Source of the DNA: a virus
DNA length: 64,000 nucleotides
Virus record (IMG/VR): IMGVR_UViG_3300025141_012285
Span: 1 to 64,000 of that record
Reading direction: 5' to 3' (one strand)
The first letter of the stretch is position 1. Each line of letters starts with the position of its first letter. Below are positions 45,820 through 57,000 of the stretch, in pieces. Under the pieces are notes generated by a model. It saw only the letters and a list, made by a program, of their open reading frames with translations, did no database searches and was not told where the DNA came from. The position numbers and the translations under genes were made by a program.

Positions 45820-46798
45820 GCAAAAAACAGCACTAGTGACAGGGGCCACAGGTCAGGATGGCTCCTATTTAGTGGATCTGTTGTTGGATAAAGGCTACAA
45901 TGTTGTTGCCTTGAAGCGACGCACATCTTTGATTAGTACCGATCGCATCGATCATATCTTTAATGATGCTGACAAAATATTAAACTTCTCGTTAGTATAT
46001 GGAAACATGATTGACTCAGGGAACCTCCATCGGTTATTATTGGAATACCAACCTGATGAGATCTATAACCTAGCAGCACAATCGCATGTTAGGGTGTCCT
46101 TTGATACCCCAGAAGAAACAGCCGATATCGTAGCTATGGGCACTTTGCGATTGCTTGAAGCAGTCAGAAATATCTGCCCAAGCGCGCACGTATACCAAGC
46201 GTCATCTTCTGAAATGTTCGGAGATAACCCAGAGAACCCCCAGTCAGAAACCACGCGACTTATGCCGGCTAGCCCCTATGCTTGTTCGAAAGTCTTCGCA
46301 CACAATCTGTGTCGGAACTATCGAGAAGGATACGGAATGCATATTTCCAGTGGTATTCTTTTCAATCATGAGTCTCCCCGCCGCGGCGAAACTTTTGTTA
46401 CACGCAAGATTACGAAGGCCGCGGCCAATATTCGATTAGGGCGCCAAGAGAAGTTATTCTTAGGCAATCTTGAAGCTAAACGAGATTGGGGATTTGCCGG
46501 CGATTACGTCGACGCAATGTGGCTGATGCTACAACAAGAGATCCCAGATGATTATGTTATTGCTACAGGCGAGACACACACGGTAAAAGAATTTCTACAC
46601 GAGGTGTTTAATTACGCCGGCCTAGATGTTGATAAACACGTAGAAATAGATGAAAGACTTTTCCGCCCCCATGAGGTTCCGTTGTTGTTGGGCGATCCCA
46701 CCAAAGCAAAAGAAAAGCTCGGCTGGGAGCCACGTATTAAGTTCAAGGAACTCGCCCACATGATGTATGACGAGGATTTAAAAGCCATTGCAAAATAA
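45809..46798 (+). CDS. gmd: GDP-mannose 4,6-dehydratase
   Basis: A 329-residue extended [61 protein letters not shown] and [14 protein letters not shown] with [19 protein letters not shown] are near-identical to known GMD proteins. It makes GDP-4-keto-6-deoxymannose from GDP-mannose. With phosphomannomutase (25224) and fucose synthase (44899) it supplies most of the GDP-fucose route. GMD genes are known from some chloroviruses and bacteriophages. Confidence 0.93.
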   Translation: MNNKQKTALVTGATGQDGSYLVDLLLDKGYNVVALKRRTSLISTDRIDHIFNDADKILNFSLVYGNMIDSGNLHRLLLEYQPDEIYNLAAQSHVRVSFDTPEETADIVAMGTLRLLEAVRNICPSAHVYQASSSEMFGDNPENPQSETTRLMPASPYACSKVFAHNLCRNYREGYGMHISSGILFNHESPRRGETFVTRKITKAAANIRLGRQEKLFLGNLEAKRDWGFAGDYVDAMWLMLQQEIPDDYVIATGETHTVKEFLHEVFNYAGLDVDKHVEIDERLFRPHEVPLLLGDPTKAKEKLGWEPRIKFKELAHMMYDEDLKAIAK

Positions 46799-47024
46799 AA
46801 CGCATCCCATAGAAGTGGGCCATATCGTAAAATGGTGGACGCATTATAACGATGATATAGTTCACGAGGCCGGCCAAGGTCTTGTTTTGAACATCAACGA
46901 AATGGAATATCAATCAGTTGCTAGAGACAGTGTAGTCAAGTATAAAAACTTTGACGTATACAGATTTAAATTTAATGATATAATGTCTATAAATCAACAA
47001 CATATAGAATTTTTAAAGGAGTAA
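46788..47024 (+). CDS. SH3-like barrel protein, paralog family, TTG start
   Basis: A 78-residue protein starting at TTG 46788, within the end of gmd; an alternative is GTG 46815. It has [37 protein letters not shown] and a terminal HIEFLKE strand. GHIV and GLVL stand at the family positions. It shows the family also flanks the late genes. Confidence 0.5.
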   Translation: MQNKTHPIEVGHIVKWWTHYNDDIVHEAGQGLVLNINEMEYQSVARDSVVKYKNFDVYRFKFNDIMSINQQHIEFLKE

Positions 47025-47026
47025 AA

Positions 47027-47233
47027 ATGCAGTTATCAAATCAAGCACTCGGGGCCATTATGATGGCACTACAAGAGTCACTATTAAATGAGTTGGATAT
47101 CGTCCCTATTTTGAGCGGCTTTGAACTAACGGCTACAGATAAGGGCCTCGTGGTTAATAACCCACCCAGTGTACGTTTTAGTGATGAATCAGAAATCACC
47201 CCCGCAGATTTAGAAAAGCTAGTGGTCCGGTAA
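47027..47233 (+). CDS. Small hypothetical protein
   Basis: A 68-residue protein with AAGGAG before ATG 47027. A helical start (LSNQALGAIMMALQESLLNE) is followed by a strand-rich part (VPILSGFELTATDKGLVV) and an acidic end (ESEITPADLEKLVV). It overlaps the zinc-ribbon gene by one base (TAATG). No family recognised. Confidence 0.55.
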   Translation: MQLSNQALGAIMMALQESLLNELDIVPILSGFELTATDKGLVVNNPPSVRFSDESEITPADLEKLVVR

Positions 47234-47496
47234 TGCCCATCTTTGCTTATCATTGTGAAAGCTGTGATGAAACTACCAAGGTTATGCATCTTATCGGAGA
47301 AGACCCGTTGGCTTGTCCAAAATGCGAAAGCATCGACACTCTGGTAAAATTGCTTAACAAACCCTTTGTTACAAAAAACAAAGGCGTAACGTCCTCCCAA
47401 ACGGGAGAATTGACTAAGAAATTTATTGAGGAAAATAGAAAAATCTTAGAACAACAAAAGAAAGAAGTGAAGGAAAGAAGCCATGACGACTCTTGA
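47233..47496 (+). CDS. FmdB-like zinc-ribbon protein
   Basis: An 87-residue protein starting MPIFAYHCESCDETTKV. A CxxC knuckle (YHCESC) and a second one (ACPKC) about 21 residues later form a zinc ribbon of the FmdB type. The C-terminal half is a charged helix (LTKKFIEENRKILEQQKKEV). In phages such proteins are common beside late regulators, so a transcription or nucleic-acid role is possible. Overlaps the next gene by 14 bases. Confidence 0.75.
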   Translation: MPIFAYHCESCDETTKVMHLIGEDPLACPKCESIDTLVKLLNKPFVTKNKGVTSSQTGELTKKFIEENRKILEQQKKEVKERSHDDS

Positions 47497-47812
47497 AATA
47501 ATCCTTTTAGTAATACTTTTAGTATCAGCCGTGCTTAATATTGGTCTTATATATTATGTTCGCACTGCAATAATTCGTCTTTTAAGCATTTCGGAAGAAA
47601 TGTACGATTTTAAGGAAATGGTAGATTCATTTGCCACTCATATTGAAAACGTATATGAACTGGAAATGTTTTACGGCGATGAGACGTTAGGCGCTCTTAT
47701 GGAGCATGCCCGATCTTTCAACGAACAGTTGGAGACATTTGAATATATTTACGGATTAATAGAGGAAGATGCCGAACCAGAACCCGACAGCGCCGAAGAC
47801 GAAGCGCCGTAA
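47483..47812 (+). CDS. Membrane-anchored acidic protein
   Basis: A 109-residue protein with one N-terminal membrane helix (LEIILLVILLVSAVLNIGLI). A cytoplasmic or periplasmic helical part follows (ENVYELEMFYGDETLGALM, SFNEQLETFEYIYGLIEE), and the tail is acidic. The layout resembles small proteins I have seen near late-sigma genes in T4-like marine phages. Function unknown. It overlaps the sigma-factor gene by 44 bases. Confidence 0.55.
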   Translation: MTTLEIILLVILLVSAVLNIGLIYYVRTAIIRLLSISEEMYDFKEMVDSFATHIENVYELEMFYGDETLGALMEHARSFNEQLETFEYIYGLIEEDAEPEPDSAEDEAP

Positions 47813-48479
47813 GAAAAATCATTATTTTACCAAAGATCACGAAAATGCGATCATACGCTACTGCATAACTAATTGCACACGCGAGCGCACTGATCTCTAC
47901 ATTAAGTGGATAGAGCCAGCATTTAATGAAATGGTGGATAAGATTGTTTTTACGTATAAGTTTACTAACTTACCCAACATAGATTCTCTCAGAGACGAAT
48001 GTAAAATTTGGCTCATGACAATCTTGGACAAATATGATCCCAATAAGGGTTCAAAGGCCTTTTCTTATTTTAGTGTTATCACTAAAAACTGGTTTATTCA
48101 CAAAGTAAAGAGGCAGCAGAGAAAGAATAGAACAGAAGTTAACTTTGATAATTTAGCTAAGAATTATGAAGAACGCTACTTATCAACCACTGAGTCATAT
48201 CTTAGCGAAAGAGAGGAGAATGAATTTTGGCTTTTGTTTTATAAAGAATTAAAATCATGGGACACTACGCAGATGAAGGAAAACGATCTGAAGGTATATC
48301 AGGCGATTTGTGTTCTTTTCGATTCTAAAGATGAAATTCAAATTTTTAATAAAAAGGCTATTTATTTATACCTTCGCGAGATTACCGGTTTAAACACTAA
48401 ACAAATCGTTAACTCTCTGAAAAAGTTTAAAAAGAAGTATTACTTCTTCACACAAAATTGGAATAATGGCGCGCTATGA
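47769..48479 (+). CDS. Late-transcription sigma factor, gp55-like
   Basis: A 236-residue protein. Residues about 60-125 resemble sigma70 region 2 as in T4 gp55: FNEMVDKIVFTYKFTNLPNI, DECKIWLMTILDKYDPNKG, KAFSYFSVITKNWFIHKVK. The pattern D-K-Y-D-P-x-K-G-x-x-A-F-S-Y-F is the gp55 signature. The N-terminus is basic (KTKRRKKNHYF). It would bind host core polymerase and direct it to late promoters. It is somewhat longer than T4 gp55 (185 residues). Its recognition site in this phage is not identified with confidence. Confidence 0.85.
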   Translation: MPNQNPTAPKTKRRKKNHYFTKDHENAIIRYCITNCTRERTDLYIKWIEPAFNEMVDKIVFTYKFTNLPNIDSLRDECKIWLMTILDKYDPNKGSKAFSYFSVITKNWFIHKVKRQQRKNRTEVNFDNLAKNYEERYLSTTESYLSEREENEFWLLFYKELKSWDTTQMKENDLKVYQAICVLFDSKDEIQIFNKKAIYLYLREITGLNTKQIVNSLKKFKKKYYFFTQNWNNGAL

Positions 48480-48775
48480 GTAAAAACGATCTGGATTCAT
48501 TGATTAACGAGGCCTTGGATAACATCCGCGGCGATCGCAAAGCTGCGCGTGAGTTTCTGAACGAGATAGCAAACTGCATCGTAGCAGCCCCCGAACAGAA
48601 TAAGTATCTTAGCCCGGTTGCGGCAAAACATATAGAAACCCTGCAGCGCTCCAATGAGCAACTAGTGAAGATTATTTCTATCCAAAAGAAAGACCATGAA
48701 ACATCTTTTGAGCTTAGTGACGAAGATAAGGACAGTATTTTCAACCTCATTCAAGGAGAACCGGCCGATGGCTAA
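48476..48775 (+). CDS. Small helical protein
   Basis: A 99-residue protein coupled to the sigma-factor stop (ATGA). It reads SKNDLDSLINEALDNIRGDR, KAAREFLNEIANCIVAAPEQ and VAAKHIETLQRSNEQLVKII, all helical. The FLNE and LINE triplets may be chance. The last helix recalls a conserved small protein of marine T4-like phages for which I know no function. Overlaps the next gene by eight bases. Confidence 0.55.
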   Translation: MSKNDLDSLINEALDNIRGDRKAAREFLNEIANCIVAAPEQNKYLSPVAAKHIETLQRSNEQLVKIISIQKKDHETSFELSDEDKDSIFNLIQGEPADG

Positions 48776-49997
48776 AGACCTTATATCCTTTGCTGACCTA
48801 GTGAGCGGCACCGGCGGCATCGACGCGCTGGGATCTGCCATCAGGAAAGCGGCAGCACCCAGCGATAAGTTTACGGGAAAGAATACTTTTAAAGCTCGGA
48901 TTCTTCGTCGTCTTGGCTCCGGCCAAGAGATGGATCCACAAGTCATGCAAAACATGCAAGGACTACCGGCGGGAGAGCAATCTCGCCTTCGGGGAAAGGG
49001 ATATCAGGGTTATTATATTCAGATCTTGGAAGACTCGCCACATGCGTTCTTGCCAGATCCTTGTCCACAAGGAGAGGCCGCCACGGCAAATGTGGGGCAC
49101 AACCAACTTCTCCAGTCAATGTATACGACCGCTCTTTATTCCGGAGAAACCTTGTATGGGGGATGTGAAGTATTGGTTCGTATGGAAAAGAAGGGCTTTT
49201 CTTATGACACTGATATTGCTTATATCGTGGACATCATTGGCTCAAATGTAGCACGCAATCGCCGACAGGGCAATAGATGTGCACAGCCGGCATCGAGCGC
49301 TTATGGAAACAAGAATGCAAGCCCACACGCCATGGGAGTTCCATACGCCGGCCAAAGCGCCGGCGGCGACCTATTAGCGTTTATTGGTAGCGGCGAAGGC
49401 ACTTATAACTCTATGAACCAAGGCACAAGCGGCGGCACCATTATAGGGAGCACCCATAACGCGTCCACCATTTTACCTAAAAATCTTACCGAAATGACAA
49501 TCGCTGAGGTTCTGCAGCACCAAGCAGCCCACTCGTCGATAAAGGGAACGAGCGGTACCCCGCCCGTCCTCTTTGCAGCAGGAAGATACCAGATTATACC
49601 CGTAACCATGTTGCTTGCGCTAGCGGAAACCGGCATTTCACGCGATACCTTATTCAATGCGGCGACCCAAGATAAGTTGGGAAGCGCCCTCCTTTACGGT
49701 ACTAAGAGATCAACACTAGCAGGATACCTTCAGGGGAGACACGACAATATTGAAGCAGCACAGTTAGACTTAGCTCGCGAATGGGCCTCTGTGCCCAGTC
49801 CTGGACCATGCGCTAGCGGGGGCAACAACTGCTCTGGACGCTCATATTACGGCGGAGCGAATAAAGCTTCACAGCATCACAATAATGAAAAAGTACAGAA
49901 GGCCTTGCGCGCAGAACGCGAAAAAAACATCGCTACCGCCGCTGCAGCAGAAAGCGAAAGGGAAGAGAACATGCGTGCACTAGGCATGATAAGTTAA
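48768..49997 (+). CDS. Tail-tip lysozyme / baseplate hub protein
   Basis: A 409-residue protein; ATG 48768 has AAGGAGAA upstream. Residues about 1-190 (FKARILRRLGSGQE, GYQGYYIQILEDSPHAFL, GGCEVLVRMEKKGF) are strand-rich and may be an OB-type hub domain as in T4 gp5. Residues 200-375 form a lambda-lysozyme-like muramidase: LLAFIGSGEGTYNSM with Glu210 as the likely catalytic acid, FAAGRYQIIPVTM, and EWASVPSPG. It would cut peptidoglycan during DNA injection. Next to the spike-like protein it fits a gp5-type cell-puncturing role. Confidence 0.75.
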   Translation: MAKDLISFADLVSGTGGIDALGSAIRKAAAPSDKFTGKNTFKARILRRLGSGQEMDPQVMQNMQGLPAGEQSRLRGKGYQGYYIQILEDSPHAFLPDPCPQGEAATANVGHNQLLQSMYTTALYSGETLYGGCEVLVRMEKKGFSYDTDIAYIVDIIGSNVARNRRQGNRCAQPASSAYGNKNASPHAMGVPYAGQSAGGDLLAFIGSGEGTYNSMNQGTSGGTIIGSTHNASTILPKNLTEMTIAEVLQHQAAHSSIKGTSGTPPVLFAAGRYQIIPVTMLLALAETGISRDTLFNAATQDKLGSALLYGTKRSTLAGYLQGRHDNIEAAQLDLAREWASVPSPGPCASGGNNCSGRSYYGGANKASQHHNNEKVQKALRAEREKNIATAAAAESEREENMRALGMIS

Positions 49998-50007
49998 AGA
50001 GGAAAAT

Positions 50008-51015
50008 ATGACAACTAAAATTTACGACAACAAAAACAAAGAAAACAAACCATCAGAAACACCACCCACTGCCCAACAGAGAATAGACTCGGGCCAGAGG
50101 CCTCAATATGCCGAGAACGGACTTTTCCATAGCCCGATTGCGGTACAAAATATTCATTATAAGGTAGCCCCCAACGAAGAGATCCTTCAAAATGAGGGCT
50201 CTTATATAGTTTTGGGCACCGATCGACCCGACGCTGCCGCCTCGGGTTATGGAGCGATGGGCTCTAACCGCGCCAACTCTATTGATTTGGTGGTTGGGCG
50301 CATGGCAAATGCCGGAAAAGGTGAAGGCCCTCCCGGTCAAGAAGGTGGTACTGCGTATGTTGACAATTCTATGTTTGCTGACGCCGCAAGGGTTCTTATA
50401 AATCAACTAACTGACGTTGACAAGAACTTTGGTTTGGCAGCCGGCAACACAGGCCCATCCAAAGCCCGCGCCTCTATTGCGGCAAAAGCCGACACTATTC
50501 GCCTAATTGGCCGCGAAGGTGTCAACATTGTCACGGGCGAAGCTCTGGATCCCGATGGTTATGGCTTAACTGGAGAGACTAACTCTCTGGGTGGGAAAAT
50601 TTCAGTAAGGGCACCTGAAATCAATCTTATCGCGGGCAACCACACTGGTACATATATTACCTACGGCGGTATTTATCATCCTCTCGAAAAAATTCGAAAC
50701 CTGCAGCCCGCAGTGAGAGGTGACTTATTGCGAGATGCACTGCTTGAAATAACCGACTGCATAGAAGACATCTTTGCCTCTTTGTTCGTCATAGGTTGGA
50801 CATCGATGATGCATAACGCTCTAAACGCATTCATGTTCCCCTACCCAATGTGGCCGGGATCGATGGGCAATGCGTCTTCATTCCTCACGCAGAACTTGAA
50901 TTGGGTAATAAATGCTAACTATCAGGCCCGCATCAACATGAACTTTATCCAGTTCAACTATATGAATGTGGGCGGATATAAGTACATTTGTAGTCGGAAC
51001 GTAAACATAACTTAG
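50008..51015 (+). CDS. Spike-like or hub-associated baseplate protein
   Basis: A 335-residue protein. After a polar start it has SPIAVQNIHYKVAPNEEILQ, and a central repeat-like part (AKADTIRLIGREGVNIVTG, then ISVRAPEINLIAGNHTG) whose short alternating strands resemble the beta-helix needle of gp5-type spikes. Its C-terminal third is helical with methionine-rich segments (SMMHNALNAFMFPYPMW). It lies between the lysozyme and the giant structural protein, so it likely forms part of the hub or spike. No enzymatic motif is seen. Confidence 0.6.
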   Translation: MTTKIYDNKNKENKPSETPPTAQQRIDSGQRPQYAENGLFHSPIAVQNIHYKVAPNEEILQNEGSYIVLGTDRPDAAASGYGAMGSNRANSIDLVVGRMANAGKGEGPPGQEGGTAYVDNSMFADAARVLINQLTDVDKNFGLAAGNTGPSKARASIAAKADTIRLIGREGVNIVTGEALDPDGYGLTGETNSLGGKISVRAPEINLIAGNHTGTYITYGGIYHPLEKIRNLQPAVRGDLLRDALLEITDCIEDIFASLFVIGWTSMMHNALNAFMFPYPMWPGSMGNASSFLTQNLNWVINANYQARINMNFIQFNYMNVGGYKYICSRNVNIT

Positions 51016-51024
51016 GGTTTTAAC

Positions 51025-54000
51025 ATGGCAGAATATACGAAAGCTAGCAAAAATTTAACAATGGTACCGACTCCGGAACTGGAAGCTCCCGACGGTCAGT
51101 CTCCGTATTTACCGTTCCAAGATAAAAATGGTGATGGCATGCCTGATATCTGTGGCGACGTTACACCACCGGTTAAAGTTTGTAAAAGTTGTATTCCCAA
51201 CCCCTACACCATTGTCTCAAACTGGCGAGACATGCAATCAGGAGTCCCTCGTATAAATGAAAAGAACTGTATGTATGAAGTGCAGTTAACGACCCCCAGA
51301 ACAACCACTGGATATAACGCTAAAATGACCGACGATGAGGCCGAAGCGGCCCTAAAGGAAATCTGGGAGTTTCATGCACCGGGCACGATTCAACAAATGC
51401 TTGAGTATCTTCAGAAAGATGATTCTCAAGAAAGTATTGATAAGATCTTAGCGGTTGTACAATATACTGACTTCTACATGGATCCGCGCCCACGATCACG
51501 ACTTAAACTGCTTTATTCTGTAGACTACGACGATGTATTGGCCCTCCCTGATTTAGAGAACGACGACGATGCAGCCGACGAAGAGCCCATAGACAAAACA
51601 GACATAAAAGTTTCGATTAACGCTTCGATGTTGAATGTCACGGCTCTTAAGCTTCGCAAAGGTCTTGATCTATATAATAGGTATTTGAAAGTATATAGAG
51701 CTACAGAGGGCGGCAACTTAAAATTTAAAGAGAGCGACGTGATTTTTAATCTCGGAGAATATGGCGACGATGGATTTTTTGGTTCGGGCGCTGTAGCGGA
51801 TCTTGTTGACGAACTGGATTCGTGGCTTGATGCGCGAGGCTTTACCCTCAATGTTAGTTTCGGGGACTTCTTTAGTTCGGATGCAATGGTCACCAAACTA
51901 GATTGTGTTTTCACCTACGATTATAAAATCAAAAAGATGAAAGTATATACCGCAGGCTGTTTGGATAGGCCAAGAAGAACGTACGGTAAAAAACGATTGG
52001 CATCATTGCGCCGCCGCTCAACTTGGCGAGATAAAACCGCGGTAGCTTATTTTGCCAAGCAAAATGATATGGTCCGTGATCTCGGCTCCCGCGTACCGAT
52101 TCCGTGGATTGAATTCTTAACCAAATATACTTATCCGGAAATTTACGACTTTAAGCCAGAAGGACCCATGGGCTCCCCCACTATCAGTGATTGTATAGCC
52201 AATAACCTCGAAAACGAGTTCAAAGAACTTGGCCAAGATATTTTTGATGAAGTATTCAGCTTGGGTGATGCTATTGCTAAGGCCTTCCATGATTCGTTGT
52301 GTCGCTCCAATCCAGACGAGGTTGACAAAGACTTTGGGGAAATGGGCCTTAACGCCGCGGCAACCTTTGCAGACGCATTCAATATGGAAACTATGGCAGA
52401 GTTCCAATCATTCTTTACGGTAGATGAGAAAGATCCTATCTTCGTTAACATGTGTAAAAAGATATTAGCCCCGGCCGGCAGTGTCGCCGGCGCCGTTTTA
52501 GGCTGCAGCGGCGGTGGCTTTGGTCTGGCCGGCATGGATAGCTTATATAGATACGGCCTAGGCCCTCTTAAAAATTGCGGATTATTTGACCTGTTATTCG
52601 AAGCAATGGAGTGCTTATTTAAGGGCCTCAGCATGGACGAAGCGCTTGGTCGAATTGTCCTGTCGGCACTAAAAGCCATGGGCGTTGAGGACTTTGGCGA
52701 GTTATTTGTTGGTCTTCCTGATGACAAGAAGAGAGAACTTGACGCACTAGTCAAAAAGAATCTTGCGTCAGGGAAGAGTTTTGGAAGATTAGGAGATGAC
52801 CCCTCTCCACGCAAAGAGGCCGCACCGTTCTGGGGCGGCTATAATTTAAAGCGCCCATGGGAAAATGAAGAATACATGGCCCAACAAAAAGCCAACGCGC
52901 GCCCGGGCCCCCACGGCAGCACTACATCAAAGACTCCGGCGACCCCGGGCGAAAAGAGAACATTATCGGCAATGCTAGCCGGCCCATCCGATCAACAAAA
53001 GGGAGAATTGGATCCCAACATAGTGCTCGAAGCTTATATATTGGGTTTGATCGAGGTGTACGAGGGCAACTATCTAGTATTACTAGATCAGTTAAGCAAC
53101 TTCCCCGGCGCGCAACTGATTTCCGCAGTTATCGCTCTTCTTGATTGCCCCGCTCCTCCTCTCTTTAATCCCGGTATTGATGATTTTATCAAGAGCCTTG
53201 GGTTGCCGTTCTGTCGTGATCCCATGGATGTCGTTGCCATTCGCTTCGAGAATCCTTTTAGAGCATGGCCTAAACTATCTGACATTCTGGGGCTCCTCTT
53301 TGCGCTTCTAAAGTGTCTCCTCAAGATGCTCATCCTGAAGATCCTCCTAGCTATCTTGGGTAAAATTTGCGAGATTATTGGAAATGCGATCTGTAAGGCA
53401 CTCGAAACAGTGGGGGCGGTGGCAGGCTCACTACCCGAGATTCTCAGCGGCCGCGAAAGTCTAGCTGGGGTTATTAGAGATACTATCTGCGGGCCTTCTG
53501 CCTCGGACAAACAGGTAGAAGACACCGTTGTTTCACTGGTAGACCAGCTTGGTATTGGCGGTGCAGCCTTGGCCGACAGAGAGAAGGCGATTAGTTTCTT
53601 TGCTGATACTATGAACACAATGACGCGCGAGGAAGTCTTTACATCGTTCATCGATCCGACGGGCATGCCGGCCCACGCCCGCGATTTGGTAGACAACATT
53701 ATCGAGTTTGATTACCCCGAATATCGCGATGCCTTCCCCACAAAGTCATCCATTGCCAACTTCTATAGGAATGTTGGACTCTTAATCCCTGTTGAAACGC
53801 GAAGCCAATTGCAGTCGATGTTGGAACAGTATCCAGAAGAAGCCGGAGAGCCAGCCAACCCATCGATGTGTTCGACGCCGGAAGAGCTAGATCTATTCAA
53901 CGCTCAGCGGTGTGCTATTTTAGAAGGCCGCATGTCCCCGGCACAATGTGAAGCATTAAATGCAAGTGCCAAAAATCAACTACTTGAAGATTTAGATGAT

Positions 54001-57000
54001 GTTGCCAATGTCCTCAACAAGGGTGTATCCAATCTTGTAGAAGAATTGATGCCACCAGTATTTTCTGATCCCGGGTGTGACAATGGGATTCTTCCCCATA
54101 CACCTGATGAAATTTTACAAACGGCTAACATGGTCCTCGACAGCAACATGAAATACATGGAAGCCACGTTTGCGGCCGATATGCTTGGCGATGGCGGATT
54201 CAGCCTTTTCAATAACCACGAAGATTGGGGATTCCTCAATATGGTCCTTTCGGATACTTATGGAAACCCATGGACTGTCCATCAAGACAAGACCGCCAAC
54301 GGCGCCGAATGGGTTTCCTATTACGGAGAGATCTCTGACGAAGAACCATTTGGTCCCCCAGACCCCCCTGCAAGTCCGTGGAAAATCCCTATCTGGCTTA
54401 TTGCGCTCATGGGATGGCTGATTCTGTTTCCTCTTCTTGTGGTCATTTATATAATCGATTTGATGTTCTTTGGCTCTCGACGCGGCGCTTACCCCCAATA
54501 TGTGGCTGGTTGGCTAAAAGGCCAGTATCAAAGAGGTGGAAACCCTGCATCGGGTACCAGAACACTGCCCAAAGAAGCCAGAGGCCGCGGCGTGGGGGAA
54601 CCCACAGGTCTCATTACGTCCGACCTCTTTGGTAAGAGCTTAACTAGCGACGCCTCCTCTATGGTGTTCGAACCGAACCAGAACAAAAGGGAAACTAAAA
54701 CATTCTATAAATCATTCGACGATCTTGGCTTCGAGGGATTTTTGTGGGATACTGATGTTGAGTTGGTGGATGTCCCATCTTATGGCTATAATGTGACGGC
54801 GAAACCACAGTTTAACAATGATAGAGTGAAGTTTACTAAAGAACCCCGCAAGGACACACCAGATATTCGTTTAACCTTCAAGGACAACGCGAAGGGATAT
54901 CGCACCGGCCCCAACGGCGGCCAATCTAAGTGGGCGTATGGATATCAAGTTAATGCGTTCTATCATGATTTGATAGTCCCGTCCGGCAATATGTTCAGGA
55001 ATCGCCCTGACGACAATGTTAGAGTCTCAATAACCACAGCAATTAACTTCGGTGCAAAAGAGGGTCAAGATACCTCTACACTTTCCGAGAGCGATAAAAA
55101 GAAAATGGACAGCAAGGAAGATGAGAATAAGATTGTACGGGTTAAAAGGATGGAATGGCTGTCGGTAGACGACAGCTTGGGCGATCTGGCAATGGACCAA
55201 TATCCAACATTACAAAAGAGCTTTGAAGAATATAAGTCTTATTCTCCCCCTATTGGCGCATTATTAGATTTAACCCGCGGGAAAATGACATTTAATGAAG
55301 CAGAAAAGATGTATACAGAAGTCAATCAATCATTCTATGATGACATGGTTGACGAAATAGGTAGCAACGAGCGCGCATGGTTGTTCGGCGCCACAATGGA
55401 TCCGCTTATGCGCAGCGACTTCGATTATGGAGTTACTATGGACGACGAGCTTTTAGGCTCCGGTTATGGCGGAGGTCCATCGGGCTCATTTGTTCCCATC
55501 TGGGACCTCACATTTAAAGTTGAGGGCGAAGATGTCCCAGCTTGGGCCACCGACGCGACCGTTATGGGGATCAGCCGCGACATGCACAATCATAATACTA
55601 GTGACCCCCCCACACCTGAAAGAACCCGAGTCTTCTATCTTGATCCGGGCAAGTACGGAGGCAATGCTATCTTTCCCCCTGTTTATGCAAAGCCTATGCC
55701 GAACACCGGCTGGACTGGTATGGTGGATATAATGTTCCCCGAACGCAGCCCTTGTAGTCCTAAAATAGAAGGCATCGCCGGTTTCGGCGAAGTCCAAGAA
55801 ATGGTTTCAAAAACTTATGCGTCTCTATCCGAAGACCCTCGTTTGATGGGCTCTCCTGATTGTACCAAAGAACTACCATTTGATCGAATCCTGACTCGCT
55901 CTGGCAAGTGCGCAATCCGCGGCCTTATCATGGCTGGAATCCGGGCCTTTGCAAATGTTTCAATAATAAAATCATTGCCTGTATTTTCCACATTCGCGCC
56001 CAAGTTTCCAAGCAACTACAGCAATGCTTACGCGGGTTATATTGTAGAGATAATGAAAGAAGAGATGATGACAACCGGCACTGGTTTCTTAAATCCATTT
56101 AGTGACAACGAGTTCTGGTATGCCTTCCTTGAAATGTCGGTGCAGTTTTATGTTGAGCGCCTCGGCGATGATGAGGACAAGTTCGTTACAGTGGAGACTA
56201 TGCCTGAGCACGTACGTAATGCGCTCGACAAGATTGATCAGCTTCAGAAAACTTATAAATATCCTTGGGATTTCGATGATTTCAACAGCGAAGACTATGG
56301 GACGTTTGAGTCTATGAAAAGTTTTAGAGAGAGTAAAAACCTAGAAGCTGTACAGCGTGTGGAAAGTGATGCAAAAATAGTTCTGCAAGAGTTGGTGGCG
56401 GAACAATTAAGTTCCGTTGGCGCCAACTTTGTGAAGGCATACAGTCGTGCGAACGCGACACCCACCCACTATAATATGAATTTCTGGTTCTACAACAAAT
56501 ATTGTCAAGGCGGAGCAGATCTTAAACTGCGCGGCAAACATATTTCCCGACCCAAGGCTCAGTCGCTCCCGATGTCTGGCTCGAACCACTACAGCACCGG
56601 AGATATGTTAGCGCTGCCCAGCGGCCACCCCTATGTGGGGGAATATCACGTTCAGAGGGACATCGATGGGTATAATATGTATATGGCCGGCCCAGAGCAT
56701 GCTGAAGATGAAAAACACGATCGGCTTGTGCCTTTCGCTGATATATTAGAAGTGGTTAGTCGCGACGAAGATGGTAAGGAAACGCTGCTGGGAGACATCC
56801 CTAATACGAGCCCGACGTATGCTTCAACGGATATCCACAAACAATTTTACTTGAAAAAATATATTGAGGTAGGCGGCACCCGGATGACCAATGAGGAAGC
56901 AAAAGCTTTTATACGACCCCTTAATGGAAATATTTCAGATCATTATCCCGGAAACATTAAACTGGTGAAAGAAAAAATAATAAAAGACAATGTGGTAATC

